DNA of 64,000 nucleotides from Ruegeria arenilitoris (GCF_013031355.1 NZ_WPZO01000002.1:558001-622000), one strand, 5' to 3'. Positions 7,990-17,617 are shown, counted from the first letter of the stretch. Notes: generated by a model not told the origin, from the letters alone. Numbers and translations are program-made.

Positions 7990-8205
7990 TTGAATGCCGC
8001 CCTACCCTTGCCGATCTGGCGCTTCTACCTTTTGTTCGTCAGTTCGCGAACATAGATTGCGCGTGATTTGATACACAGGAGTGGCCGAATTTAGTGGCGT
8101 GGCTGGATCAATTCCTTGACAGTGAAGGCTGTTCGCGGGTGACGAGTAAGTACAGAACTTGGTCCGAACGCGACGCTCCGATCTGGTTCAACAGCTGAGC
8201 TCTGC
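7990..8205 (+). pseudogene. Glutathione S-transferase C-terminal remnant
   Basis: The frame reads TLADLALLPFVRQFANIDCA and then a stop near 8060. After a frame change it resumes as EWPNLVAWLDQFLDSE, then SKYRTWSERDAPIWF. This order matches the C-terminal helical domain and tail of a GST-like family. The N-terminal thioredoxin fold is absent. It is a decayed fragment of at least two frames. Confidence 0.55.
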
Positions 8206-8760
8206 AGGTCGTATCACGACCCAAAGCCGATCTTGAATAGATCGTTTGATTACTGCGGTCGCAGCCCGTATTTTGAACATTCGCCGCATGTGCAACGTTT
8301 TGCGGCTGTTGAACGCGCACATCGCGCACAAACCAGACACTCAACTTGCTAAAGCGAATGTCTGGTTATTGCTTGAGTTACAGATAAAATATGGTGTCTT
8401 CCGTACTTTGATGTGTACCCCCAATGCGAGTGCATGAGCGGTTTGATCGCAGTCTTTTGACCGCTATGTGTCTCGACTGAGTCTACAGCCAACTCACGTG
8501 CAATCCATGTTTTCCGGACTGTCAGGAGGCCTGGATATGGCGTCTGCCTATCGGTCGGGGCAAACCCAAATCGAGAGTAGAACGTCGACACACTCAAAGC
8601 CGCAAAAAAGGCCGCGTAGTGGCGGGTTTTGCAGGCTTTAAAGAATACTAATTTCAACAGAGCAACGGACGGGAAACAAATTGTGATTAGAAATTAAACA
8701 ATTACGGACCAAATTTGTGGTACACTAGGATGAACTTAGCGCGCTGGGACGAAGGAGTAC
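8206..8760. other. No convincing gene
   Basis: About 550 bases upstream of the PrkA gene. Short open frames on both strands lack ribosome binding sites and recognisable families. A minus-strand stretch near 8530-8620 (FYSRFGFAP) faintly recalls the end of a GNAT acetyltransferase. The last ~80 bases are AT-rich and probably carry the PrkA promoter. Confidence 0.4.
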
Positions 8761-8782
8761 GAAACCTAGAGGAATTATTGAG

Positions 8783-10717
8783 ATGGAGATTTTCGAGCAG
8801 TTTGCAGAAGAGTATGGGCGGACAAAGCTCATCGAAATGACATTGCAGGACTACTTGCTGGAATGTCGTGAAGACCCGACTATGCGGGCTACCGCAGCCG
8901 AGCGGATGGTCGCCGCGATTGGCGAGCCAGAGCTTATCGATACCAGCCAGGAGGCTCGGCTCAGTCGCATATTTCTTAATCGAACAATCAAGCGATACGA
9001 ACCCTTCCAGGACATATATGGTGTCGAGGAAACCATCGAGCGTATCGTTGGCTTTTTCCGCCACGCCAGCCAGGGTCTCGAGGAACGCAAGCAAATCCTC
9101 TATCTGCTGGGTCCGGTCGGCGGAGGCAAGTCAACGCTAGCCGAGATCCTCAAAAACCTGATGGAGCGGCAGCCGATCTATGTGCTGCGGGCAGGTGACG
9201 AGATCAGTCCAATCTTTGAATCGCCGCTTGGCCTCTTTGACCGCGCGCGGATGGGAGATTTGCTGGAGAACAAGTACAACATCCCCAAACGGCTGTTGAA
9301 CGGGTTAATTTCACCTTGGGCCGTCAAGCGTTTACAAGAGTTCGACGGCGATATTTCAAGGTTCTCGGTTGTCAAACTCTACCCGTCGAAACTGCGCCAG
9401 ATTTGCGTTGCGAAGACTGAACCGGGCGATGAAAACAACCAGGACATTTCTTCGCTTGTCGGTAAGCTCGACATACGCAAGCTGGAGGAATTCAGCCAGA
9501 ACGACCCGGACGCTTACTCCTATTCCGGTGCTCTGAACCGCACCACGCAGGGGTTGATGGAATTCGTCGAGATGTTCAAGGCACCGATCAAGGTGCTGCA
9601 TCCCCTGCTGACCGCCACGCAGGAGGGGTCTTACGCGGGCACAGAGAACATCGGTGCCTTCCCCTTCCAGGGTGTCATCGTAGCGCATTCGAACGAAGCG
9701 GAATGGCAGCAGTTCAAAAACAACAAGAACAACGAGGCCTTCCTGGATCGGATCAGTCTGGTCAAGGTTCCTTATTGCCTACGTGCCTCGGATGAAACCC
9801 GGATTTACGAGAAGTTGCTTGAGGAAAGCAGTCTGGGCGAATCCCCATGTGCACCGGAGACGCTGTCCATCCTGAGCCAGTTCAGCGTTCTGACACGGTT
9901 GAAAGAACATGAAAACTCGCCGACATTCTCCAAGCTCCGCGTCTATGACGGGGAAACCCTGAAGGATACCGATCCCAAGGCGCGGTCAGTACAGGAATAC
10001 CGGGATGCGGCCGGGGTGGACGAAGGGATGACGGGCACATCTACGCGCTTTGCGTTCAAGGTGCTGTCCGAGACCTTCAACCACGACACCGAAGAAGTCG
10101 GCGCTGATCCGGTTCATCTGCTCTATGTTCTTGAGCAGGCAGTGAAACGCGAACAATTCCCCGACGAGGTTGAAGGCCGGTACCTGTCTTTTATGAAGGA
10201 CGATCTTTCGCCACGCTACGCGGAATTCATCGGTAATGAGATCCAGAAAGCTTATCTGGAATCCTATTCCGACTTTGGTCAGAACCTTTTCGACAGATAC
10301 ATCGCGTTTGCTGATGCCTGGATCGAAGATCAGGACTTCAAGGATCCGGATACCGGCCAGATCCTCAACCGCAGCGTTCTGGAACAGGAGCTTGAAAAGA
10401 TTGAAAAACCGGCCGGAATTTCAAACCCCAAGGATTTCCGGAACGAAGTGGTCAAATTCGTGCTGCGCGCGCGGGCCAACAACCGCGGTCGTAACCCTGA
10501 CTGGCGCAAATATGAAAAGCTGAGAAGGGTCATCGAAAAGCGCATGTTCGGTCAAATTCAGGATCTGCTGCCGGTCATCAGTTTTGGTGCCAAGCGGGAT
10601 AAGGAAACTGAAGCCAAGCATAACGAGTTCATCGATCGCATGATCGGTCGCGGCTACACGCGCCGACAGGTCAGGCGCTTGGTTGAATGGTACATGCGGG
10701 TCAACAAGGCAGGATGA
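8783..10717 (+). CDS. prkA: PrkA-family serine protein kinase
   Basis: 644 residues, the full length for the PrkA/YeaG family. An AAA-type ATPase module comes first, with Walker A GPVGGGKST at residues ~110-118, followed by the C-terminal PrkA kinase-like domain ending in a basic helix (RQVRRLVEWYMR). In enterobacteria this kinase acts in nutrient-limitation and stationary-phase stress adaptation. AGAGGA precedes the ATG by about 9 bases. It is the first gene of a three-gene operon with a DUF444 protein and SpoVR, the usual arrangement across proteobacteria, which makes the call very secure. The gene is intact despite the decayed sequence upstream. Confidence 0.95.
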   Translation: MEIFEQFAEEYGRTKLIEMTLQDYLLECREDPTMRATAAERMVAAIGEPELIDTSQEARLSRIFLNRTIKRYEPFQDIYGVEETIERIVGFFRHASQGLEERKQILYLLGPVGGGKSTLAEILKNLMERQPIYVLRAGDEISPIFESPLGLFDRARMGDLLENKYNIPKRLLNGLISPWAVKRLQEFDGDISRFSVVKLYPSKLRQICVAKTEPGDENNQDISSLVGKLDIRKLEEFSQNDPDAYSYSGALNRTTQGLMEFVEMFKAPIKVLHPLLTATQEGSYAGTENIGAFPFQGVIVAHSNEAEWQQFKNNKNNEAFLDRISLVKVPYCLRASDETRIYEKLLEESSLGESPCAPETLSILSQFSVLTRLKEHENSPTFSKLRVYDGETLKDTDPKARSVQEYRDAAGVDEGMTGTSTRFAFKVLSETFNHDTEEVGADPVHLLYVLEQAVKREQFPDEVEGRYLSFMKDDLSPRYAEFIGNEIQKAYLESYSDFGQNLFDRYIAFADAWIEDQDFKDPDTGQILNRSVLEQELEKIEKPAGISNPKDFRNEVVKFVLRARANNRGRNPDWRKYEKLRRVIEKRMFGQIQDLLPVISFGAKRDKETEAKHNEFIDRMIGRGYTRRQVRRLVEWYMRVNKAG

Positions 10718-10732
10718 GGAGTCTATGCTCAA

Positions 10733-12055
10733 ATGGCCCATTTCATCGACCGAAGGCTAAACCCCAAAGATAAAAATCTTGGGAACCGCAGGCGATTTCT
10801 GCGCCGGGTTCGCTCTGCCGTCAAAGAGGCGGTTGACGAAAGTGTCCGGAACCGGAAGATCGCCGATGTCGGCCAGCAGGAAAACATCTCGGTACCGTCA
10901 GACGGGATCGGGGAACCGCATTTTCAGCATGACATCAAAGGTGGAACCAGACACCAGGTTCTGACCGGAAATAAAAAGTTCAAGGCGGGGGACCGGCTCA
11001 AGAAACCTCCGTCCGGTCAGGCCGGGCAAGGTGGACGTGAGGGTGCGCCCGATGGGGAGGGCGAGGACGAGTTCATGTTCGTTCTGTCACGGGACGAGTT
11101 TCTTTCCATGTTCTTCGAGGATCTTGAGCTGCCAGACATGGTCAAGCTCAGCCTGAAAGAGGTTACCGTCTCCAAGCCGCATCGGATGGGCTACACCGCC
11201 GCGGGAACGCCTGCCAATCTCAGTGTTTCGCGAACGATGCGCAATGCGTTCGGTCGGCGGCTTGCAATGCGGCGCCCAACAAACGCCGCGATACAGGCTC
11301 TTACCGACCAGGTTGAAGAACTGGAGGCACTTGAAAAGCCAGATGCGGCGCAAAAAGCGGAAACGAAGTTGCTGCGCGAAGAGCTCGACAAGTTGCTACG
11401 GCGTCGTCAGATCGTTCCCTACATTGACCCCTTGGATGTGCGTTACAAGTATTTCGAGATGCGTCCCGAGCCGGCCTCGAATGCGGTGATGTTCTGTCTG
11501 ATGGACGTTTCGGCCTCGATGGGCGAGCGCGAGAAGAGCCTTGCCAAGCAGTTCTTCGTCCTGCTGCATCTTTTCCTCAAGCAACGCTACGACAAGATCG
11601 AACTTGTCTTTATCCGCCACACCCAGGTCGCGGCGGAAGTCGATGAGGATACCTTTTTTCACTCTCGCCAAACCGGCGGTACGGTGGTGAGCAGTGCACT
11701 CAACGAGATGAAAAAGATTATCGATGCCCGCTATCCGCCCTCATCGTGGAATATTTATGCCGCACAAGCGTCAGATGGTGAGAATTTCAGTGGAGATTCG
11801 CAACTGTGCGCCGACCTGCTGGACAGTGAACTGATGAAGTATTGCCAATACTTCGCCTACACGGAAATCGTCGACGAGACCGAAGCCAACTTGATGAACA
11901 GCGAAGATAACGGCATGGAATTGTGGCGTTCGTATCGGCAGGTCGCAGAGGCCTGGCCGAATTTCGCCATGAAACGGATCGCGCGCGCCAGTGACATCTA
12001 CCCGGTCCTTCACGAACTGTTTGCGCGCAAGACGAACGGAGTTTCCAATGGCTGA
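10733..12055 (+). CDS. yeaH: YeaH-like DUF444 protein with VWA domain
   Basis: 440 residues. The N-terminal half is charged and basic (FIDRRLNPKDKNLGNRRRFL). The C-terminal half is a von Willebrand A-type fold with the metal-binding motif DVSAS (FCLMDVSASMGERE), the later threonine segment (RQTGGTVVSSAL), and an ASDGENF loop. Its biochemical role is not well defined, but it is the constant partner of PrkA and SpoVR. It starts 15 bases after prkA with GAGGAG upstream, and its last 8 bases overlap the SpoVR start, so the three proteins should be made together. Confidence 0.92.
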   Translation: MAHFIDRRLNPKDKNLGNRRRFLRRVRSAVKEAVDESVRNRKIADVGQQENISVPSDGIGEPHFQHDIKGGTRHQVLTGNKKFKAGDRLKKPPSGQAGQGGREGAPDGEGEDEFMFVLSRDEFLSMFFEDLELPDMVKLSLKEVTVSKPHRMGYTAAGTPANLSVSRTMRNAFGRRLAMRRPTNAAIQALTDQVEELEALEKPDAAQKAETKLLREELDKLLRRRQIVPYIDPLDVRYKYFEMRPEPASNAVMFCLMDVSASMGEREKSLAKQFFVLLHLFLKQRYDKIELVFIRHTQVAAEVDEDTFFHSRQTGGTVVSSALNEMKKIIDARYPPSSWNIYAAQASDGENFSGDSQLCADLLDSELMKYCQYFAYTEIVDETEANLMNSEDNGMELWRSYRQVAEAWPNFAMKRIARASDIYPVLHELFARKTNGVSNG

Positions 12056-13532
12056 TTGGGCCAATGACAAGCGACCGCTGTTTGAAAGTGCAGAGTGGGA
12101 TTTTGATACCATCCACCGCAGCTATGACGCGATTGAGCGTGTGGCGATCGACGAACTCGAACTTGACGTCTATCCGAACCAAATCGAAATCATCTCGTAT
12201 CAACAAATGCTGGACGCCTATTCGTCGACCGGGATGCCGCTCATGTATCGCCACTGGTCTTTTGGGAAGCGGTTCGTTCACGAAGAAAAAGCCTATAGCA
12301 AAGGCGCAAACGGTCTTGCCTATGAGATCGTGATCAATTCCGATCCCTGTATCTCGTACTGTCTCGAAGACAACACGATGGCGCTTCAGGTTCTTGTGAT
12401 TGCCCATGCGGCCTTCGGGCACAATCATTTCTTCAAGAATAATCACCTGTTTCGCCAGTGGAGTGATGCGCAGGGTATTCTCGATTACCTCGACTACGCG
12501 CGCGGTTTTATTGCCCAATGCGAAGAACAGCACGGTGAACGTGAGGTTGAACATTTACTCGACGCGGCCCACGCGCTCATGCCCTCGAGCGTTTTCCGGC
12601 ACCGGCGTCCACCCCACTCGTCGCTCGTGGATGAGAGGACCCGGCAGCGTGAGCGGCGCATCGAAGAAGAGCGGGCAGTACATTACCTGTGGGATGCATT
12701 CGATCATCCCACGCAATCATCCAAAACCGATGAAGAGGCACAAAAACGAAAGCGCGAAATGGGGCTGCCGGAAGAAAATCTGCTCTATTTCGTTGAACGT
12801 CACAGCCCGGTTCTGGAATCCTGGCAGCGTGAAGTTCTGCGTATCGTCCGCAACATCGCGCAGTATTTCTACCCGCAGCGCCAGACCAAAGTGATGAACG
12901 AAGGGTGCGCCTGCTTCGTCCACTATTACATCACCAATCAGTTGCACAGCGCCGGTCTTCTGACGGACGGCGCAATGCTCGAAATCTTGCACAGCCATAC
13001 CAACGTGCTGACGCAGCCCGATTTTGACGCTCCGAATGCGATGGGGATCAACCCTTATGCGCTGGGTTTCGCGATGATGCAGGATATTCAGCGCATCTGC
13101 ACCGACCCGACCGAGGAGGACCGGGAATGGTTTCCGGACATAGCGGGCAGCGGCGCGTGGCGGGAAATATTGAAGGATGCATGGGCCAACTATCGCGACG
13201 AGAGTTTCGTTCAGCAGTTCCTCAGCCCCAATGTCATGCGCCGTTTCCGCATGTTTTCGCTGACCGATGACGAGGGGAAACCTTTCTACACAGTCGACGC
13301 AATTCATGACGAGCGCGGCTATCATCAGGTGCGCGACACCCTGGCGCACAGTTTCGACGTTTCGGAACACGATCCCGATATTCAGATTGTTGACGTGGAC
13401 TTGATGGGCGATCGTCACCTCAGGCTAAATCACTCCGTGCGCAATGGTGTGCCTTTGAACAAAAAGGCGTCTGAAACGACTTTAGGTTATCTGCGACAAA
13501 TCTGGGGTTTTGATGCGGCGTTTGAAAACTAG
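12048..13532 (+). CDS. spoVR: SpoVR family protein
   Basis: 494 residues, full length for the SpoVR/YcgB family. Family blocks visible are the MPLMYRHWSFGK segment at residues ~64-75, NPYALGFAMMQDI and the acidic C-terminal domain (HDPDIQIVDVDLMGDRHL). The start at ATG 12048 overlaps the DUF444 stop by 8 bases; a longer in-frame reading from 11991 lies inside the previous gene and is not needed. In Bacillus the namesake affects spore cortex formation. In non-sporulating proteobacteria it is part of the PrkA stress module with unknown activity. It is the last gene of its operon. Confidence 0.93.
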   Translation: MADWANDKRPLFESAEWDFDTIHRSYDAIERVAIDELELDVYPNQIEIISYQQMLDAYSSTGMPLMYRHWSFGKRFVHEEKAYSKGANGLAYEIVINSDPCISYCLEDNTMALQVLVIAHAAFGHNHFFKNNHLFRQWSDAQGILDYLDYARGFIAQCEEQHGEREVEHLLDAAHALMPSSVFRHRRPPHSSLVDERTRQRERRIEEERAVHYLWDAFDHPTQSSKTDEEAQKRKREMGLPEENLLYFVERHSPVLESWQREVLRIVRNIAQYFYPQRQTKVMNEGCACFVHYYITNQLHSAGLLTDGAMLEILHSHTNVLTQPDFDAPNAMGINPYALGFAMMQDIQRICTDPTEEDREWFPDIAGSGAWREILKDAWANYRDESFVQQFLSPNVMRRFRMFSLTDDEGKPFYTVDAIHDERGYHQVRDTLAHSFDVSEHDPDIQIVDVDLMGDRHLRLNHSVRNGVPLNKKASETTLGYLRQIWGFDAAFEN

Positions 13533-13591
13533 GTTCGGAACCCATTAATATCCGCTTTTCGGCGTGATTCATCGCTCGAAGTACGAGCATT

Positions 13592-13711
13592 GACTTGTCT
13601 GATCTTCTCTGGCTGAGCCATGCGCAGATGGTGCGTCTGTAGCCCTGTTTCCCAAAGTCCCACGGCATTCGGCGCAAACGAACAATCATTTGTCGTGCTT
13701 TCGGGCACTAA
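13592..13711 (+). pseudogene. IS5-type transposase N-terminal scrap
   Basis: About 40 codons in one frame with an internal stop. The reading DLLWLSHAQMVRL, stop, PCFPKSHGIRRK matches the N-terminus of IS5-group transposases, where a WLSDAQMARL...PYFPKSHGRPR block is nearly invariant in Rhodobacteraceae elements. Nothing of the DDE domain follows and no terminal repeats were found, so it is a dead fragment between the PrkA operon and the USP gene. Confidence 0.65.
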
Positions 13712-13810
13712 TTGAAAGGCGGGCACTGGTAGATCGCAACAGTGAAACTGTTCACTACCATGCCCACCTACATGGTGAAGCGCCCTTCCGTGGCGGAACG
13801 GTTGAAACGC

Positions 13811-14629
13811 CTAGTGAGAAACCAATACCGGAATTTCAGACCGATCAAGGATTGTACGCCCAGTTCCACCGTGCACCAGCCCACTGCGCAAACGTGCGGT
13901 TCCACGGCTACCGACCGCCAGGATGTCGGTCTGCGTTTCGCGGCAGTACTTCAATATTTGGCTGGCGGTCGTCCCTTGGGGTTTCAAAGCGGTAATACTG
14001 AAGTTTTGGCAGTGTTGCGAAAGATGCTCTTTCAGCTCTTTCAAGGGAGATGCGTTTTCGCTTGCCTGGGTCACGCTCACCACATCTAAATGTTCGATGA
14101 ACGGCAGCAGATGCAGCAGATCACAAAGAGCTCGTGTCGCGGTCAGGCCACCATCCCAGGCGACAACCACTTTTTTGAGTGGCCCTTCCGAATTCCACGT
14201 CTGTGGAACGACAATAAGCGGTCGCCCTGACCGTGTTACGACATGCTCCGAACGAACATGGGTGCCGGATTCCTCGGTTGTCTCAGAGTATTTGCCAACA
14301 ATCAAAAGATCATGCAGGCGGGAATGAGAGGCAAGCTTGTCTGAAATGTCCCCCGATTCTACACGCCAATTGACAGTTCTGAATGTCCCGATCTGCAGGT
14401 CGAGTGCCTCTTTGGCTTTGATCGGTGCCTCTTCATTGGCACGCTGTACCTGTTTCATAAGCTGCTCGGGCATCCAGGACAGGATCTGGTTTTCTTCCAT
14501 AACCGGCGGCGTCACGTGAATTGCCGTGATCTTTGCGCCGGCCTGATCAGCCAGCGACAAACCAAAGTTGAGTACGGTCTTCGATGTGCTGCCATTGCTG
14601 TATGCAACGAGAATATCTTTGAGCGGCAT
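13811..14629 (-). CDS. Tandem universal stress protein (UspA x2)
   Basis: 272 residues with two Usp domains. The first opens with LKDILVAYSNGSTS. The second starts near residue 150 (KKVVVAWDGG) and ends with the nucleotide-binding style GGTGRTILDRSEIPVLVSH. It is the last gene on the minus strand behind dctM, separated by a hairpin. Linkage of a USP gene to a TRAP transporter is known from the ectoine system TeaABC-TeaD, where the USP binds ATP and modulates uptake. A similar role here is inference from position. Confidence 0.88.
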   Translation of the reverse strand: MPLKDILVAYSNGSTSKTVLNFGLSLADQAGAKITAIHVTPPVMEENQILSWMPEQLMKQVQRANEEAPIKAKEALDLQIGTFRTVNWRVESGDISDKLASHSRLHDLLIVGKYSETTEESGTHVRSEHVVTRSGRPLIVVPQTWNSEGPLKKVVVAWDGGLTATRALCDLLHLLPFIEHLDVVSVTQASENASPLKELKEHLSQHCQNFSITALKPQGTTASQILKYCRETQTDILAVGSRGTARLRSGLVHGGTGRTILDRSEIPVLVSH

Positions 14630-14664
14630 GACTTGCCCCTTTACGCAGTCGATTTCGTATAAGA

Positions 14665-14692
14665 AGGCCCCGCGCCTGTCTGCGCGGGGCCT
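14665..14692 (-). terminator. Hairpin between dctM and the USP gene
   Basis: A perfect 11-bp GC-rich stem (AGGCCCCGCGC, 14665-14675) with a 6-base loop and its complement at 14682-14692. On the minus strand it is followed by only a short T-rich tract. It fits a partial terminator or an mRNA 3'-stabilising stem that sets a different expression level for the USP gene. Confidence 0.6.
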
Positions 14693-14698
14693 CGCTGA

Positions 14699-16003
14699 TT
14701 ACAGTATCCCCATCAAGGTGCGCGGCAGGTACAGCGCGATGTCGGGAATGTAAGTCACAAGCAGCACCACAGGCAGGTGGCCAATCAGCATAAATTTCAG
14801 CGTGGGTTTGATATATTGGTCAATTGTCTGCCCCCCTATCGCCCCGGACATAAAGAGGAGTGGAGCGCAAGGTGGCGTGACGTTACCCAGACCCAGGTTG
14901 GTGCCGACAATGGCCGCAAAGTGGATCGGATGAATACCAATCTCATTGGTCACAGGCAGTAGAACAATCGCCGCCAAAACAGCACCAGCCGTATCGTCAA
15001 CCAACATGCCCAACATCAACAGCAACAGGTTGATCATCAACAGAATGACCATCTTGTTGTCCGAGATCGAAAGCATGAAGTCCGCGATATCTTTCGGGAT
15101 GTTCTCCTGCACCATTGCGCGGCTCATGATGAACAGGAAAAACAGCATCATCATGATGGCCCCAGTGTTGCGCGAGCCTTCGACAAGCGCATCCGTAGTC
15201 GTGCGAATATTCAGGCCCTTGTAGATTATGAACCCGGCAGGGAGCGTGTAGATCAGGGCAACAGCGGCTGCTTCGGTTGGTGTGAAAATCCCACCATAGA
15301 TCCCCCCCAGCATGATCCCCGGCATCAGCAAGGCCCAAAATGCACCTTTGGTTGCGCGGAAGATCTTTCCGGCGCGCTGCGGAAGTGAAACCTTGGGCTC
15401 GACCTCAAGATCTTTGAACCCGCGTGCCTGAAATCCATTCATGATCACATAGATCGCCATGATCAGCACACCGGGGATGATGGTGGACAGGAAACAGGCG
15501 GCGACCGATAGCCCGCTCGTAATCGCGAACAGGATCATCGCAACGCTCGGAGGGATAAGAATGGCCAGAACTGAGGAACAGGCGACAAGCGAAATGGCGT
15601 ATGAGCGCGGATACCCCGCCTCGACCATACGTGGGATCATCATCGACCCGATGGCCGCAATCGCAGAAGACCCGCTGCCGGCAATTGCGCCAAACAAGGC
15701 ACAGGTTACGATGGTGACAGCACCAAGCCCACCTTTGATGGAGCCAACAAACGAGTTCACAAACCGAACCAATTGATCCGAAATGCCACTGGCCCCCATC
15801 AACGAGCCTGCAATCACGAAGAGCGGCAAAGCCAGCAGTGCAAAGCTGCTTTCCTGTTGGTACGCGTAGGGAATGAGGAAGGCGATGTCTCGCCCGGTGA
15901 TCAGAACAATTACCAACGATGCCAGCCCGAAAACAAACGCAACCGGGACCTCCAGCATCAGCAGAACGACAATCAGTATGAGTGCGACAGAAACCGCGAG
16001 CAT
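14699..16003 (-). CDS. dctM: TRAP transporter large permease (DctM type)
   Basis: 434 residues, about a dozen hydrophobic helices, typical length and motifs for the DctM family (GSGSSAIAAIGSMMIPRM, the GGIYGGIFTPTEAAAVA block, and LLINLLLLMLGMLVDD). It forms the sodium-driven translocation channel in the inner membrane. Its start overlaps the DctQ stop by one base, giving translational coupling. The genes around it handle amino acids, and the decarboxylase operon shares its control element, so an amino acid or derivative is the likely cargo; the substrate cannot be read from this subunit. Confidence 0.93.
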   Translation of the reverse strand: MLAVSVALILIVVLLMLEVPVAFVFGLASLVIVLITGRDIAFLIPYAYQQESSFALLALPLFVIAGSLMGASGISDQLVRFVNSFVGSIKGGLGAVTIVTCALFGAIAGSGSSAIAAIGSMMIPRMVEAGYPRSYAISLVACSSVLAILIPPSVAMILFAITSGLSVAACFLSTIIPGVLIMAIYVIMNGFQARGFKDLEVEPKVSLPQRAGKIFRATKGAFWALLMPGIMLGGIYGGIFTPTEAAAVALIYTLPAGFIIYKGLNIRTTTDALVEGSRNTGAIMMMLFFLFIMSRAMVQENIPKDIADFMLSISDNKMVILLMINLLLLMLGMLVDDTAGAVLAAIVLLPVTNEIGIHPIHFAAIVGTNLGLGNVTPPCAPLLFMSGAIGGQTIDQYIKPTLKFMLIGHLPVVLLVTYIPDIALYLPRTLMGIL

Positions 16004-16533
16004 CAGGATTCTCCCATCACGTTTTGTTCGTTAAAATCTCGGATTTTCATGGCATCGCGCATGGTTTGAAGCAGGAAAAACAGCGCCATTACGGCAAAAC
16101 CAAAAACCATGCTTGCGACCCAGATTGATCGTGGCCACTGCAGGTAAGTGCTTTTTCGTCCTCGTTCGAATGTGAACCAGCCGTATTGAGAGGCGTAGTA
16201 CAGCGCGACCAACGTTACGCCTAGGCAGATCAGCGACGTCATCAGGCGCACATAGTTTTTCTTTTTTTCGTTCTTAACGACCAGATGCAATGCGCCGCCG
16301 CAGATATGCGCGCGCGTGCCCGTAACGTAACTGGCGCTCACAAAGTACAGCCAAATACCCAGCAAAATAGAGGCTTCTTCGATCGCCAAGAACGGGTTGG
16401 ACATTCCGTAGCGCATGATCACGGTGACAAACATCAGTATGGCAAGTGAAAGCGCAAAGAAGATCATTGCTGATTTGAGGATCAACAAGAACCCCCGTTC
16501 AAACGCGGTTATTCCCGTGGTTTCGGGTGTCAT
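16003..16533 (-). CDS. dctQ: TRAP transporter small permease (DctQ type)
   Basis: 176 residues with four predicted membrane helices, the usual DctQ topology. The sequence AIEEASILLGIWLYFVSASY with the conserved acidic pair and GTRAHI loop is characteristic. It pairs with DctM in the membrane. A 76-base gap with a strong hairpin separates it from dctP, so the membrane subunits are probably made at lower level than the periplasmic receptor. Confidence 0.9.
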   Translation of the reverse strand: MTPETTGITAFERGFLLILKSAMIFFALSLAILMFVTVIMRYGMSNPFLAIEEASILLGIWLYFVSASYVTGTRAHICGGALHLVVKNEKKKNYVRLMTSLICLGVTLVALYYASQYGWFTFERGRKSTYLQWPRSIWVASMVFGFAVMALFFLLQTMRDAMKIRDFNEQNVMGES

Positions 16534-16569
16534 TTGTTCCCCCCGTTACATGGATTGTTATGAAAAGAA

Positions 16570-16594
16570 ACTGCCCGGCAATTTGCCGGGCAGT
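16570..16594 (-). terminator. Attenuating hairpin between dctP and dctQ
   Basis: A perfect 11-bp stem (ACTGCCCGGCA / TGCCGGGCAGT) with a 3-base loop, followed on the minus strand by the T-rich run TTTCTTTTC. This looks like an intrinsic terminator. Because dctQM lack another visible promoter, it probably acts as a partial terminator that favours dctP transcript. Confidence 0.7.
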
Positions 16595-16609
16595 CGGGAG
16601 GAGGCATCG

Positions 16610-17617
16610 CTAGTTGATGCCGGCCGCAGACTTCAGGGCTGCGGTTGTCTCCGGGCCTACGATTTCTTCGAGGAAAGGCCATTCCTGCTCGTAGACAATC
16701 TTTTTCACGGCTTCGAGTTGCTCAGGTGAGAACTCTACGACATCAATTCCTGCGCCACGAATGTCTTCCAGCGTTTTGTCACTGATGTTCTGGGCCTCGT
16801 GCCAGGCCCATCCAACGGCGGTGTCTACCGCGCCTTGGATTTCACCGCGGTCGTCGTCAGACAAACCATCCCACCAGCTTTTGTTGACCAGCCAATAGGC
16901 GTGCTCGAAATAGTCCTTGCTATAGACGTATGCTTCCAACACGTCGCGCATTTGCCAGATTTCCGGCGGTGGACCAAAGGTACGGCCGTCCACGGTGCCC
17001 AGCTGCAGTGCGGTATACAGTTCGGAGAACGGCATCGGAACCGGGCTGAAACCCAGCAGTTCATAGCGTTTGATGGCGATTTCCAGACCAGGCACACGAA
17101 CTTTGATACCATTGCCTTCTTCCGGCAGGTTCAGCGGCACTTCACCCACACCTTTGCGGATCGCGTAGCCCCCAAAGTCGACCGGCAGCACGCCGACGAG
17201 TTTCATATCCAGGTCAGCCAGGATTTCGTCGTAAACCGGAATAAGTGCGCCACCGGGACCATAAAGTTCACGAGCTTGCTCCCAGCTGTCGACGATATAG
17301 CCAGCCGCAAAGATGTTCAGGCGCGGATCAAATTCGGTCGCCGCGAAGGTCATGGTCATCGGAACTGCGCCCTGCATGGACTGCTCGAACAGAGAGGTCC
17401 AGTCGCCGAGGTCCCCACCTGGGTGATACTCGACCTCGTACCCGTCCCCCAGTGCTTCCATGAACTTCTCGGAAGTCGGATGGAAGATGTGCTCAGGCGG
17501 CATCGGATGTGCCAAGGTGAATCGCTCGTCCGCTTGCGCTGAGCCGACGGCCGACAGCATCGTTCCTGTGGCAAACACGGTTGCTACAGCAAGCTTAGAA
17601 AAATGATTGAAGTTCAT
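16610..17617 (-). CDS. dctP: TRAP transporter substrate-binding protein (DctP type)
   Basis: 335 residues. A signal peptide spans residues 1-~29 (LAVATVFATGTMLSAVGSAQA, cut before DERF), so the protein is periplasmic. The mature part follows the DctP family: MPPEHIFHPTSEKF, a segment KVRVPGLEIAIKRYELLGFSPVPMP, and LQLGTVDGRTFGPP. The ligand-anchoring arginine of the family falls in the KVRVPG stretch. ATG 17617 is preceded by GGGAGGAG; a 39-codon upstream extension in frame lacks any signal sequence and is rejected. It heads the operon, with an inverted-repeat element about 110 bases upstream of the start. Confidence 0.92.
   Translation of the reverse strand: MNFNHFSKLAVATVFATGTMLSAVGSAQADERFTLAHPMPPEHIFHPTSEKFMEALGDGYEVEYHPGGDLGDWTSLFEQSMQGAVPMTMTFAATEFDPRLNIFAAGYIVDSWEQARELYGPGGALIPVYDEILADLDMKLVGVLPVDFGGYAIRKGVGEVPLNLPEEGNGIKVRVPGLEIAIKRYELLGFSPVPMPFSELYTALQLGTVDGRTFGPPPEIWQMRDVLEAYVYSKDYFEHAYWLVNKSWWDGLSDDDRGEIQGAVDTAVGWAWHEAQNISDKTLEDIRGAGIDVVEFSPEQLEAVKKIVYEQEWPFLEEIVGPETTAALKSAAGIN

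Noticed and set aside
8349..8657. Minus-strand 102-codon frame with FYSRFGFAP resembling a GNAT end
   Set aside because: Only a handful of residues recall acetyltransferases; there is no acetyl-CoA motif, ribosome binding site or neighbouring fragment.
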